Shown: positions 8,127 through 16,423 of the stretch, in pieces
How the letters are laid out: the number at the start of each line of letters is the position of its first letter
Numbering within the stretch: position 1 is the first letter of the stretch
Source: Streptomyces sp. NBC_00094
GTDB taxonomy: Bacteria; Actinomycetota; Actinomycetes; Streptomycetales; Streptomycetaceae
DNA: 64,000 bases
Reading direction: 5' to 3'
NCBI RefSeq assembly: GCF_026343125.1
Contig: NZ_JAPEMB010000001.1
Location: forward strand, 2,418,001-2,482,000
Notes under the pieces: model-generated
Told to the model about the DNA's origin: nothing
Databases searched by the model: none
Seen by the model: the letters and a program-made list of their open reading frames with translations, nothing else
Program-made: the position numbers and the translations under genes

Positions 8127-8738
8127 TCAGGGCTCGCAGCGGGCGGTCGGCAGCGCGCCGTCCGGGCCGGTGACGGCGACCTCCGCCCGGCCCGAGCGGT
8201 CCTCCGCGTAGGAGGTCGTGCAGACCAGCTGCCGGACGGCCGCGTCCGACAGGCCGGCGACGGGGAACGGGGCCCGCAGCCGCAGCAGTCGGCGTCCCTC
8301 CGTACCGCCGGTCTTCTCCTCCTGGACGTGCGGGGAGCCGGCGCCGTGCGGCAGGGCGGTGGTCAGGCCCGTGGCGGCCTCGGCCTCGTTCGGTCCGGCG
8401 AGGAGCGCGGTGAGCACCTTGACGCCGGCGACGCGCGTGTCGTGCGGGACGTCCTCGTCGACCTCGTAGCCGGGGCCGAACTCGTCGTACGGAACCCGGG
8501 AGCCCGAGCCGACGGACCGGGACGTGTCGTCCGGGGCCCCGAGACCGACCTCACGGGCCACCGGCACGGAGCGGCCGTCCGGACCGACGAAGTACAGCAC
8601 CATCCGGGACTCGGGGTTGGGCGCGACCAGGACGGTCGCGGCGCCGCCCGCCTCGACGACGTCGGTCCCCTGGATGCCGCAGGCGGCCAGCGGCAGAAGG
8701 GCGGCCAGGGCCGCGGCGGCCGCCCGCCGGCGGGTCAC
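8127..8738 (-). CDS. Lipoprotein with GerMN-like domain
   Basis: The 203-residue protein starts with an Arg-rich, hydrophobic signal ending in the lipobox LAAC (Cys19), so it should be lipid-anchored outside the membrane. The body (VLVAPNPESRMVLYFVGPDG, then VKVLTALLAGPNEAEAATGL) resembles the GerMN domain found in spore and LpqB-type lipoproteins. It overlaps the kinase gene by four bases (8735-8738), making a regulator-kinase-lipoprotein operon. An accessory sensor role for the kinase, like that of LpqB or CseA with their kinases, is inference. Confidence 0.82.
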   Translation of the reverse strand: MTRRRAAAAALAALLPLAACGIQGTDVVEAGGAATVLVAPNPESRMVLYFVGPDGRSVPVAREVGLGAPDDTSRSVGSGSRVPYDEFGPGYEVDEDVPHDTRVAGVKVLTALLAGPNEAEAATGLTTALPHGAGSPHVQEEKTGGTEGRRLLRLRAPFPVAGLSDAAVRQLVCTTSYAEDRSGRAEVAVTGPDGALPTARCEP

Positions 8739-10627
8739 AGGGGCATCCTCACGGTGAAGACGGCGCCTCCGTCGGGCCGGTTGGCCGCCTCCACCGTGCC
8801 TCCGTGCAGCCGTACGTTCTCCAGGGTGATCGCCAGGCCGAGACCGCTGCCCGTCGACCGCGTCCGGGCCGGGTCCGCCTTGTAGAAGCGGTCGAAGACG
8901 TGCGGCAGGACGTCCGGGTGGATGCCCGGGCCCCGGTCGGCGATCTCCGTCACCAGCAGGTCCCCCTCCTCGTACAGCCGGACCGTCACCGGCGCGGCGC
9001 CGTGCCGCAGCGCGTTGCCGACGAGGTTGGCGACGACGACGTCGAAGCGGCGCGGGTCGAGCCGCGCCCTGATCCCCTCGGTGAGGTACGGGACGACCTG
9101 CGCCGGGTCGGTCCAGTGCCGGTGCTGGAGGGTCTTGCGGACGCAGTCGGCGGCGTCGACCTCGTCCGTGTGGAGCTCGGCGGCGCGCGCGTCGAAGCGG
9201 GAGATCTCCATCAGGTCCTCCACGAGCACCGCCAGTTTGACGGTCTCGGCGCTGATCAGCCGGACGGCGCGGGCGGTGTCGCTGTCGAGGCTTCCGGCGT
9301 CCTCGTCGAGGACCTCGGTGACGGCGAGCATCCCGGCGAGCGGGGTGCGCAGCTCGTGCGAGACGTCGGAGGCGAAGCGGCGGGCGCGGGCCTCGGCGTG
9401 GCGGAGTTCGGCGACGGACCGTTCGAGCGCGGCGGCGGACTCGTTGAAGGTGCGGGCCAGGTCGGAGAGTTCGTCGCTGCCCTTGGCCTGGATCCGGGTG
9501 TCGAGGCGGCCGCGTCCCATGCTGTGGGCCGCGAGGCGCAGCTCCCGTACGGGACGGAGGACGCCGCGGGCGGCGATGAGCGCGGGGATCAGGGCGACGG
9601 CGAGGGCGGGGAGGGCTCCGTCCCGGGCGGCGGCGACCATCGCCTCGACGTTCGCCTCCTCCTCGTTCAGGTCCATGACGGCGTAGAGGACGAGGCCGGT
9701 GGGCTGGGCGGGGTCCTCGGCCGAGAAGGCGTGGAAGAGGGCGGGGACGGCGATCGTCAGGTACGGGGTGCCGTTCTTGACGACGCGCTGGAAGCTGCTG
9801 TGCGGGGTGTCCTGGGAGGTGGCGCGGGCCCGTAGCTCGGGGGTGATGACGGTGGAGGTGGGACGGTCGGTGGAGGAGACGCGGACGGAGCCGTACTCGG
9901 CGTAGACGCGCCAGGGGCGGGGCTTGCCCTGCCGGGCGATCTGGAGAAGCTGCATCCGCAGGGTCTCGGGGTCGACGGGCAGGGCCGAGGTGAGCCCCTC
10001 GACCTGCTCGCGGAAGGCCGAGACGGCGGTGTCCTGGGCCTGTTCGAGGATGGCGCTGCGGGCGGCGCGGTAGGTGAGGGCGGCGGTGGTGCCGCAGCCG
10101 ACGGCTGCGACGAGGAGGAACGCGAGCACGAGCCGCGTACGCAGCCCGAAGGGCCGCAGCCGCGGCCCACGGGCCCGGCGCCGGCGGCCGGGGGACGGCT
10201 CGGCCGCGTGGGCGGTGCTCTTCTCACGGGCGGTGGCGGTTCCCGTACGGGCGGAGGCGGTCTCCGTGCGGCTGGTGGCAGTACCTGTACGGCCCGAGGC
10301 AGTCGCCGCACGGCCGATGGCACCCGTACGTCCGGTGACGCCCTCGCGGCCGGAGGCCGTCTCACGGGCGGAGGCGAGTGCAGGCCCGGTGGTCGCCTCG
10401 CGGGTGGTGGCGGGTGCAGGCCCGGCGGCCGTCTCACTGCCGGGGGCGGGTGCAGGCCCGGTGGTCGCCTCGCGGCGGCGGGCCGCCGCACGCCGGCCCG
10501 TCTGGCCTCGCCCGCGCCTGGGGGCCGGCACACGGACGGGGATCAGCCCGCGTCTGGCGGCCGGTTCACGCCCTTCGTACGGCGGTTCGCGGTCGGCGGA
10601 CGGGTCCCCGCCCACCCACGTCCTCAC
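8735..10627 (-). CDS. Two-component sensor histidine kinase with long repetitive N-terminus
   Basis: The 630-residue kinase has a membrane helix near 170-190 (TRLVLAFLLVAAVG), an extracytoplasmic sensor segment, a second helix near 340, a HAMP domain, HisKA with His424 (DVSHELRTPLAG), and HATPase_c with N-box (LVGNALRHG), G1 (DRGPGI) and G2 (GSGLGLAI). Residues 1-165 before the first helix are low-complexity Arg/Thr/Gly/Ala repeats (TGPAPA, RTGTAT, ARETAS), which is unusual. GTG 10627 overlaps the regulator stop (GTGA); few alternative starts exist before the membrane helix, so the repeat region is probably translated. Confidence 0.9.
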   Translation of the reverse strand: MRTWVGGDPSADREPPYEGREPAARRGLIPVRVPAPRRGRGQTGRRAAARRREATTGPAPAPGSETAAGPAPATTREATTGPALASARETASGREGVTGRTGAIGRAATASGRTGTATSRTETASARTGTATAREKSTAHAAEPSPGRRRRARGPRLRPFGLRTRLVLAFLLVAAVGCGTTAALTYRAARSAILEQAQDTAVSAFREQVEGLTSALPVDPETLRMQLLQIARQGKPRPWRVYAEYGSVRVSSTDRPTSTVITPELRARATSQDTPHSSFQRVVKNGTPYLTIAVPALFHAFSAEDPAQPTGLVLYAVMDLNEEEANVEAMVAAARDGALPALAVALIPALIAARGVLRPVRELRLAAHSMGRGRLDTRIQAKGSDELSDLARTFNESAAALERSVAELRHAEARARRFASDVSHELRTPLAGMLAVTEVLDEDAGSLDSDTARAVRLISAETVKLAVLVEDLMEISRFDARAAELHTDEVDAADCVRKTLQHRHWTDPAQVVPYLTEGIRARLDPRRFDVVVANLVGNALRHGAAPVTVRLYEEGDLLVTEIADRGPGIHPDVLPHVFDRFYKADPARTRSTGSGLGLAITLENVRLHGGTVEAANRPDGGAVFTVRMPL

Positions 10628-11307
10628 AGCGGTCCGAAGCGGTAGCCGAAGCCGCGGAGGGTCTGGATGTAGCGGGGTTCGCCGGGGGTGTCCTCGATCT
10701 TGTGGCGCAGCCGGCGGACGCAGGCGTCGACCAGGCGGGCGTCGCCGTGGTAGCTGTGCTCCCAGACGTGTTCGAGGAGTTGCTGCCGGCTGAAGACCTG
10801 CTCGGGCGCGGCCGTGAGGTGCAGCAGCAGCTTCAGCTCGGAGGGCGCGAGGGCGATCCGCTCCCCCGCCTTGGCGACGGTGATCCCGGCCCGGTCGATG
10901 GCGAGCTCGCCGTGGAACTCGACGGCGGGCCGGCCCGTGCCCGGCTCCTCGATGCGCCGCAGCACGGCCCGTATCCGCGCCTCGATGACCTCGGTACGGG
11001 CGGGCTTGACGATGTAGTCGTCGGCGCCGGCCTCCAGGCCGATGACGACGTCGAAGTCGTCGCCGCGGGCGGTGAGCATGATGATCGGCAGCTGGCTGGT
11101 CTCCCGGACCTGGCGGCAGACCTGGACGCCGTTCATGCCGGGGAGCATCAGGTCGAGCAGGAGCAGGTCAGGCCGGAACTCCCCGAGGGCGGCGAGCCCG
11201 GCCTCCCCGGTGGGCGCGGTGCGCACCTCGTGCCCGCGGCGCCGGAGTCCGAGCTCGACGCCTTCGCGGACGGAGGGGTCGTCTTCGATGAGGAGCACGC
11301 GGGGCAT
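10624..11307 (-). CDS. OmpR/PhoB-type response regulator
   Basis: The 227-residue protein has a receiver domain with acidic pair E8-D9-D10, phospho-acceptor Asp52 (LLLLDLMLPG), Thr in IIMLTARGD and Lys in DYIVKPA, followed by a winged-helix DNA-binding domain (LAPSELKLLLHL, then RLVDACVRRLRHKIED and GFGYRF). It resembles the AfsQ1/CseB group of Streptomyces regulators, but the gene order (regulator, kinase, lipoprotein, no sigma factor) matches neither exactly. Its ATG lies 59 bases downstream of the stop of the flippase gene on the same strand, so read-through from the cell-wall genes is possible. Confidence 0.92.
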   Translation of the reverse strand: MPRVLLIEDDPSVREGVELGLRRRGHEVRTAPTGEAGLAALGEFRPDLLLLDLMLPGMNGVQVCRQVRETSQLPIIMLTARGDDFDVVIGLEAGADDYIVKPARTEVIEARIRAVLRRIEEPGTGRPAVEFHGELAIDRAGITVAKAGERIALAPSELKLLLHLTAAPEQVFSRQQLLEHVWEHSYHGDARLVDACVRRLRHKIEDTPGEPRYIQTLRGFGYRFGPL

Positions 11308-11366
11308 CTGTGGAGTATCCCAAGGTGGGTCGGGCCTCCCGGAGAGGGGGGCCGGTGGAGTGGGGG

Positions 11367-13007
11367 TCAGGCTCTGCGGGCTCGGAGGCGGGTGGCGCCG
11401 GCCGCGAGGAGGGCCCGCACCTCGACGAGGCGGAGGGGGCGGGCGAGGAAGGCGAAGACGGCGAAGACGCCGAGGCCTCCGGCGAGTCCGGCGGCGACGG
11501 CGCCGGCCGGGCCGGTCAGGTCGGCGATGAACAGGCCGTACCCGGCGGCCGGTACGGCGGCGAGGAGGAGCCGCCCGAGGCCGGAGCCCGTACCGTCGTC
11601 GCCGCCACCGCTCCCGTCGGAGGCGCCCCGCAGCCGCCGCCCGAGGACGTACGCCGTGAGGCCCCAGCCGACCCACAGGGCGAGCGAGTAGCCGGCGGCC
11701 ATGCCCGCGACGGCCCAGTGGGCCGGAAGCCACTGGTACGCGGCCACCGAGAGCCCGGCGTTGAGGCCGGCGATCACCAGGTTGAGCAGGAACGGGGTGC
11801 GGGTGTCGCGCAGGGCGTAGAAGGCGCGGGTGCACACGTACTGGCCGGAGAGGGCGACGAGGCCGGGCGCGAAGGCCATCAGGATCCAGGACATCGCGCG
11901 GATGTCGTCGCCGTCGGTCGCCCCGTACCCGAAGACCACCGTCATCAGCGGGACGGCGAGCGCGAGGAGCGCGCAGGCCGCGGGGACGACCGCCGCCGCG
12001 CTGGTCCGCTGTGCGTAGGCGACGTCCCGGCGGACGCCCGCGAGGTCGCCGTCGGCGGCGGCGCCGCTCATCCGGGGCAGCAGCGCGGTGACGAGGGAGA
12101 CGGTGACGATGCCGTGCGGGACGGTCCACAGCAGGTAGGCGTTGTTGTACGCGGCGAGGCCCGAGCCGCCTTCGGTGGTGGTGCCCGCGGAGGTGGCGAG
12201 CCAGGTGGTCACCCAGTACGCGCCCTGGTTGGTGAGGACGAGCAGCACCAGCCAGCCGGCCGCGCGCAGCGGCGCGGCGAGGCCGCTGCCGCGCCAGTCG
12301 AAGCGGGGGCGCCAGCGGAAGCCGGCGGCGCGCAGCGAGGGCAGGAGGGCGAGTGCCTGGAGGGCGATGCCGGCGGTGGTGCCCCAGCCGAGGAGCGCGG
12401 TCTCGCCGGAGGTGAGCTCGCCGCCGTCGCTGATGACGAGGAAGAGGGCGAAGACGGCGACGACGACCACGTTGTTGAGGACCGGGGTCCACATCATGGC
12501 GCCGAACCGTCCCCGGGCGTTGAGGACTTGGCCGAGGAGGGTGAAGAGGCCGAGGAAGAGGATCTGGGGCAGGCAGGCCTGGGCGAAGGCGACCGTCATC
12601 TCCCGCTGCGGGCCGGAGTAGTCGGTGTACGTGTCGACGATCAGCGGCGCGGCGAGCACGGCGGCGGCGGTGAGGACGGTGAGGGCGAGCGCGCAGAGGG
12701 TGAGGAGGCGGTCGGTGTAGGCGACGCCGCCGTCCTCGTGTTCCTTGGCGGCCTTGACCAGTTCGGGGACGAAGACGGCGTTGAGGGCGCCGCCGAGCAG
12801 CAGCATGTAGACGATGGTGGGGACGGAGTTGCCGACCGCGTAGCCGTCGGCGACGGTGGCCGCGCCGAGCGCGGCGGCGACGACGGAGGCGCGGACGAAG
12901 CCGGTGGCGCGGGAGACGAGCGAGCCGGCGGCCATGAGCGCGCCGGAGCGGAGCGCGGACGGCGCGGCCTTCCTCGGTACGGCGTGCTCGGCGAGGGTGG
13001 CCGTCAT
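11367..13007 (-). CDS. murJ: MurJ/MviN-family lipid II flippase
   Basis: The 546-residue protein has about fourteen hydrophobic helices in the MOP-superfamily pattern. Typical MurJ stretches are visible: SLVSRATGFVRASVVAAALG at the start, LLGGALNAVFVPEL, and FYALRDTRTPFLLN. Such proteins move lipid-linked peptidoglycan precursor across the membrane. Streptomyces usually has another MurJ copy near the chromosome origin region with an extra kinase-like domain; this shorter one may be a paralogue with a special role, so the symbol is a family label. Its start overlaps the stop of the FemX-like gene (ATGA, 13004-13007), tying it to interpeptide-bridge synthesis. Confidence 0.85.
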   Translation of the reverse strand: MTATLAEHAVPRKAAPSALRSGALMAAGSLVSRATGFVRASVVAAALGAATVADGYAVGNSVPTIVYMLLLGGALNAVFVPELVKAAKEHEDGGVAYTDRLLTLCALALTVLTAAAVLAAPLIVDTYTDYSGPQREMTVAFAQACLPQILFLGLFTLLGQVLNARGRFGAMMWTPVLNNVVVVAVFALFLVISDGGELTSGETALLGWGTTAGIALQALALLPSLRAAGFRWRPRFDWRGSGLAAPLRAAGWLVLLVLTNQGAYWVTTWLATSAGTTTEGGSGLAAYNNAYLLWTVPHGIVTVSLVTALLPRMSGAAADGDLAGVRRDVAYAQRTSAAAVVPAACALLALAVPLMTVVFGYGATDGDDIRAMSWILMAFAPGLVALSGQYVCTRAFYALRDTRTPFLLNLVIAGLNAGLSVAAYQWLPAHWAVAGMAAGYSLALWVGWGLTAYVLGRRLRGASDGSGGGDDGTGSGLGRLLLAAVPAAGYGLFIADLTGPAGAVAAGLAGGLGVFAVFAFLARPLRLVEVRALLAAGATRLRARRA

Positions 13008-14194
13008 CGGCGGGCCAGATACGCCGAGAAGGCGCGGTACAGCGTCTGGTTGGTCGTGCCCTGCATCGGAATCTCCCACTCCCCCAACGTCTCGACGATC
13101 TGTCCGCCCGTGCCGAGCTTCCAGCGCAGGAGCCCGTGGGCGCGGTCGCCCGGATCGAGGGTGGAGGGTACCCCGCGGAGGTCGTAGACGGCGGCGCCGA
13201 GGGCGTGGGCGTCGAGCATCATGCGCCACTGGAGGGCGTTGGAGGGGCGGACCTCGCGGCGGTGGTCGGCGGAGGCGCCGGTCTGGTACCAGACGCGGGA
13301 TCCGACGGTGACCATGGTGTGGGCGGCGAGTATCTCGCCCTCGTGGCGGGCCAGGTAGAGCCGCATGCGGCCGGGCTGTTCGGCGTTGAGGACGGCGTAC
13401 TGGCGCTCGTAGTACGCGAGGGAGCGGCCGAGCCGGAAGCCGTCGCGCTCCTCGGTGACGCGGAGCAGCCGGTAGAACTCGGGCAGGTCGACGGCGGAGC
13501 CGATGGTGACCTCGACACCGGACTTGCCGGCCTTGCGGACGTTGCGCCGCCACTCCTGGTTGAGGCCGGCCCACAGGTCGTCGGTGGAGCGGCCGGCGAG
13601 CGGGACCTGGAAGACGTGGCGGGGCTGGGCGTCGGCGCCGTCCTCGGAGTCGCCGCCGCACTTGCGCCAGCCGCGGGCCCTGAGGCGCTCGGTGACGGCG
13701 GTGCCGAGCGGGTCGACCTCGTCGGCGAGGACGTCGGCGAGGCGGCGGCCGGGCCCGGTGGCGGCCTTGGCGGTGGCGGCGGTCCAGCGGCGGTACGCGG
13801 GGCCGGGTCCGATGCGGACGGCGAAGACGCCGGAGGCGCGCAGATGGCCGAGGAGCGGGGAGAGCCAGCCGTCCAGGTCGGGGTCGGACCAGTCGGCGAC
13901 GGGCCCCTCGGGGAGGTAGGCGAAGTACTTGCGGGTGCCGGGGAAGGGACGGAGCAGGACGAGGGCGACTCCGGCCAGCGGGCCGTATTCGGGCCCCCAG
14001 CCGATGAGTTGGTGGCTCCAGCCGTCCTTCACCTGGGCCCAGGAGGGGAGTTGGAGGAAGCTGGGGCCGTCCGCCCCGGTGGACCGGGAGGCGAGGAACG
14101 CCCGGTACGCCTCGGGGGTCACGGGACCGAGCCGGACCGGGCCCACGGGGGCGCGGCGGTCGGTGGGTGCGGCCGTCATGAGCAGCGCAGACAC
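13004..14194 (-). CDS. FemX-like peptidoglycan bridge transferase
   Basis: The 396-residue protein has the FemABX double-GNAT fold. Recognisable stretches are SFLQLPSWAQVKDGWSHQLI near the N-terminus, WRRNVRKAGKSGVEV in the middle, and WYQTGASADHRREVRPSNAL with YDLRGVPSTLDPGDRAHGLL near the end. Family members add amino acids from aminoacyl-tRNA to the lipid II stem peptide; in Streptomyces the first bridge residue is Gly. GTG 14194 was chosen because AGGAGG lies eight bases before it; longer in-frame starts lack this. It is co-transcribed with the flippase. Confidence 0.85.
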   Translation of the reverse strand: MSALLMTAAPTDRRAPVGPVRLGPVTPEAYRAFLASRSTGADGPSFLQLPSWAQVKDGWSHQLIGWGPEYGPLAGVALVLLRPFPGTRKYFAYLPEGPVADWSDPDLDGWLSPLLGHLRASGVFAVRIGPGPAYRRWTAATAKAATGPGRRLADVLADEVDPLGTAVTERLRARGWRKCGGDSEDGADAQPRHVFQVPLAGRSTDDLWAGLNQEWRRNVRKAGKSGVEVTIGSAVDLPEFYRLLRVTEERDGFRLGRSLAYYERQYAVLNAEQPGRMRLYLARHEGEILAAHTMVTVGSRVWYQTGASADHRREVRPSNALQWRMMLDAHALGAAVYDLRGVPSTLDPGDRAHGLLRWKLGTGGQIVETLGEWEIPMQGTTNQTLYRAFSAYLARR

Positions 14195-14409
14195 AGCGGG
14201 AGCCTCCTGGTTCCGCCCCTCGGTGGTGGGGCGCACAGCAGGCTCACAGCCGAATTCGACGGGTGCGCGCGGTGATTATGACCGGACGATGACGGTTCCG
14301 CCGCAGCCCTGGTCACACGGGCTTCCGGCGGCCCGTGAGCGGCTTGAGCGGCCTACAGTCCGGAACATCCCCCCTTCTTCCTTCCCTTCTCCTCTCGCGG
14401 AGGTCTTCC

Positions 14410-15594
14410 GTGCTGCCGATACGCACATCCCGTTCCGCCCGTCCCTTCCTCGCGGCCGTCGCCCTGGGCGTCTCGCTCACCGCGTGTTCCGCCCAGGCGG
14501 CGAGCGGCCCCGGCTCTTCGACGACGCAGGCCCCGGCATCGGCGGCGGCCCCGGCGAAGGTGACGGTCGTGGACCCGGCGGCCGGCCGGCCGGTCTCGGT
14601 GACGGCCTCGGGCGGCACGCTCGCGACGGTGAAGGTCACCGACGCGGAGGGCGGGGTGCTCACCGGCCGTACGGGGGCGGGCGGGACGAGCTGGACGTCG
14701 GACCGGAAGGCGGTGCCGGGCGCCTCGTACACGGTGGAGGTGGTCTCCCGTACCGCCGACGGCAGGGAGGCGACGGCCCGGTCCTCCTTCGAGACGGCGG
14801 AGCCGGGCGAGGTCAACAAGCTGACGCTGGCGCCCGGGAAGAACACGACGGTGGGCATCGGGCACCCCCTGTCGATCGTCTTCGACCTGCCGGTGACACG
14901 GAAGGCGGACGTGGAGCGGCAGTTGAAGGTCACCACCTCGAACGCCACCGAGGGTTCCTGGGGCTGGGTCAAGGACTACTCGGGCCGGGACCGGGCGGAC
15001 TGGCGGCCCAGGGAGTACTGGAAGCCGGGCACGAGGGTCACCCTCGAAGCGGACCTGAACGGCACCGACTCGGGCGGCGGCTGGTTCGTACGGGACTACC
15101 GCACCGGCTTCACCGTCGGCGCCGCGCAGGTCGTCAAGGTCGACCTGGACCGGCGGAAGCTGACCGTGGAGCGGGACGGGCGCGCGGTCCGCACGATCCC
15201 GGTCTCGGGCGGCACGCCGGGCGGCGACAAGCGGTCCTGGCGGGGCACGGCCGTCCTGATGGCGAAGGAGGGCACCATCAACATGAACTCGGAGACGGTG
15301 GGCCTCGGCGACGCCTACGACAAGATGGTCGACTACTCGATGCGGCTGACCTGGTCGGGCATGTACGCGCACGCGGCCCCGTGGAACGCGGCGTACTTCG
15401 GCAAGGCCAACAAGAGCTCCGGCTGCATCGGCATGAGCGACGAGAACGCCGCGTCCTTCTACGCCTCGGTGAACGTCGGCGACCCCTTCGAGATCACCGG
15501 CCGCGACACCAAGGGCACGGTCGCGGAGGGCAACGGCTACGGGGCGTGGAACCTGAGCTGGGAGCAGTGGAGGGCGAAGAGCGCGCTCGGCTGA
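14410..15594 (+). CDS. L,D-transpeptidase lipoprotein
   Basis: The 394-residue protein has a signal peptide with lipobox LTAC (Cys26), two Ig-like domains (about 45-240, as in LdtMt2-type enzymes) and a YkuD catalytic domain at 255-385. The active-site motif HAAPWN...SSGCIGMSDENA is present, with Cys339 as nucleophile. It forms 3-3 cross-links in peptidoglycan. The C-terminal Trp-rich tail (WNLSWEQWRAKSALG) matches actinobacterial family members. GTG 14410 is supported by GGAGG six bases upstream. The gene diverges from the FemX-flippase operon. Confidence 0.92.
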   Translation: MLPIRTSRSARPFLAAVALGVSLTACSAQAASGPGSSTTQAPASAAAPAKVTVVDPAAGRPVSVTASGGTLATVKVTDAEGGVLTGRTGAGGTSWTSDRKAVPGASYTVEVVSRTADGREATARSSFETAEPGEVNKLTLAPGKNTTVGIGHPLSIVFDLPVTRKADVERQLKVTTSNATEGSWGWVKDYSGRDRADWRPREYWKPGTRVTLEADLNGTDSGGGWFVRDYRTGFTVGAAQVVKVDLDRRKLTVERDGRAVRTIPVSGGTPGGDKRSWRGTAVLMAKEGTINMNSETVGLGDAYDKMVDYSMRLTWSGMYAHAAPWNAAYFGKANKSSGCIGMSDENAASFYASVNVGDPFEITGRDTKGTVAEGNGYGAWNLSWEQWRAKSALG

Positions 15595-15598
15595 AGGG

Positions 15599-16327
15599 TC
15601 AGCCCAGGCCCTTGCGCCAGTCCCGCATCGCCCAGATCAGGACCTCCGCATCGGTCGTGGCGACGAGCGTGCCCCTCTCGGCGTCGGTGATCCGGGCCGC
15701 GTCGCCGGCGCCGAGCTCCTCGCCGTCGAGACCGCCGAGACCGTCGGGGCCGCCGAGCCCGTCGAACCCGTCGAGCCGCACCGTGCCGCGTACGACATGG
15801 ACGTACGCGAAGTCGGCGTCCGGCACGGCGATGCGCTCGTCCGCCGCCGGGCGGTGGACGTGCAGCCGCGCGTCCGCCCCCGCCAGGTCGTACGACCAGG
15901 AGCCGTCGCCCCCGCGGACCACCTCGTACGAGGGCTCCCCGCCCGGCTCGACCGGCGCGAGCCACATCTGCACGAAGACCAGCGGGACGTCGGCGTCGTT
16001 GCGCTCGACGTGCCGGACGCCGCCGGCGGAGCTCAGCCGCTGGAGGTCCCCGGGGCGGACGACGGTGGTGTGACCGGCCGTGTCGTGGTGGGTGAGCTCG
16101 CCCTCGACGACCCACGTGACGATCTCGGTGTGGCTGTGCGGGTGCTCGTCGAAGCCGGCGCCCGGCGCGAGCCGCTCCTCGTTGACGGCGAGGAGCGCGC
16201 CGAAGCGGAGGTTGTCGGGGTCGTAGTACGACCCGAAGGAGAGCGCGTGCCGGGTCTCGATCCCGGCCGCCGGGTCGCCCCCGGGGTACCGCTGGTCTGC
16301 CCGCTGGATGCGTGTCACGGTGCTCAC
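15599..16327 (-). CDS. Pirin-family cupin protein
   Basis: The 242-residue protein has the pirin N-terminal cupin: HALSFGSYYDPDNLRFGALLAVNE, then the metal-binding HPHSHTEIVTWVVEGELTHHD (three His and Glu). A second cupin half follows with a Gly/Asp-rich insertion (FDGLGGPDGLGGLDGEE) near residue 195. Some bacterial pirins have quercetin dioxygenase activity; others act as redox-sensitive co-regulators, so the role is open. GTG 16327 and GTG 16318 are both possible starts and neither has a clear Shine-Dalgarno. It converges with the L,D-transpeptidase gene. Confidence 0.85.
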   Translation of the reverse strand: MSTVTRIQRADQRYPGGDPAAGIETRHALSFGSYYDPDNLRFGALLAVNEERLAPGAGFDEHPHSHTEIVTWVVEGELTHHDTAGHTTVVRPGDLQRLSSAGGVRHVERNDADVPLVFVQMWLAPVEPGGEPSYEVVRGGDGSWSYDLAGADARLHVHRPAADERIAVPDADFAYVHVVRGTVRLDGFDGLGGPDGLGGLDGEELGAGDAARITDAERGTLVATTDAEVLIWAMRDWRKGLG

Positions 16328-16423
16328 GGTAGTGCGGGCCACGGGGTGTCCCGTCGATCGGGCCACGGGGCGAATCCGCCCCGACCCCGCATGTCGGCGC
16401 CCCGATAAGGCAGTCTTGTCCCC

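Noticed and set aside
11310..13187. A 625-codon plus-strand open frame opposite the flippase gene
   Set aside because: Repetitive Gly/Glu/Ala/Asp translation without motifs; the opposite strand encodes a clear multi-helix MurJ-family protein.
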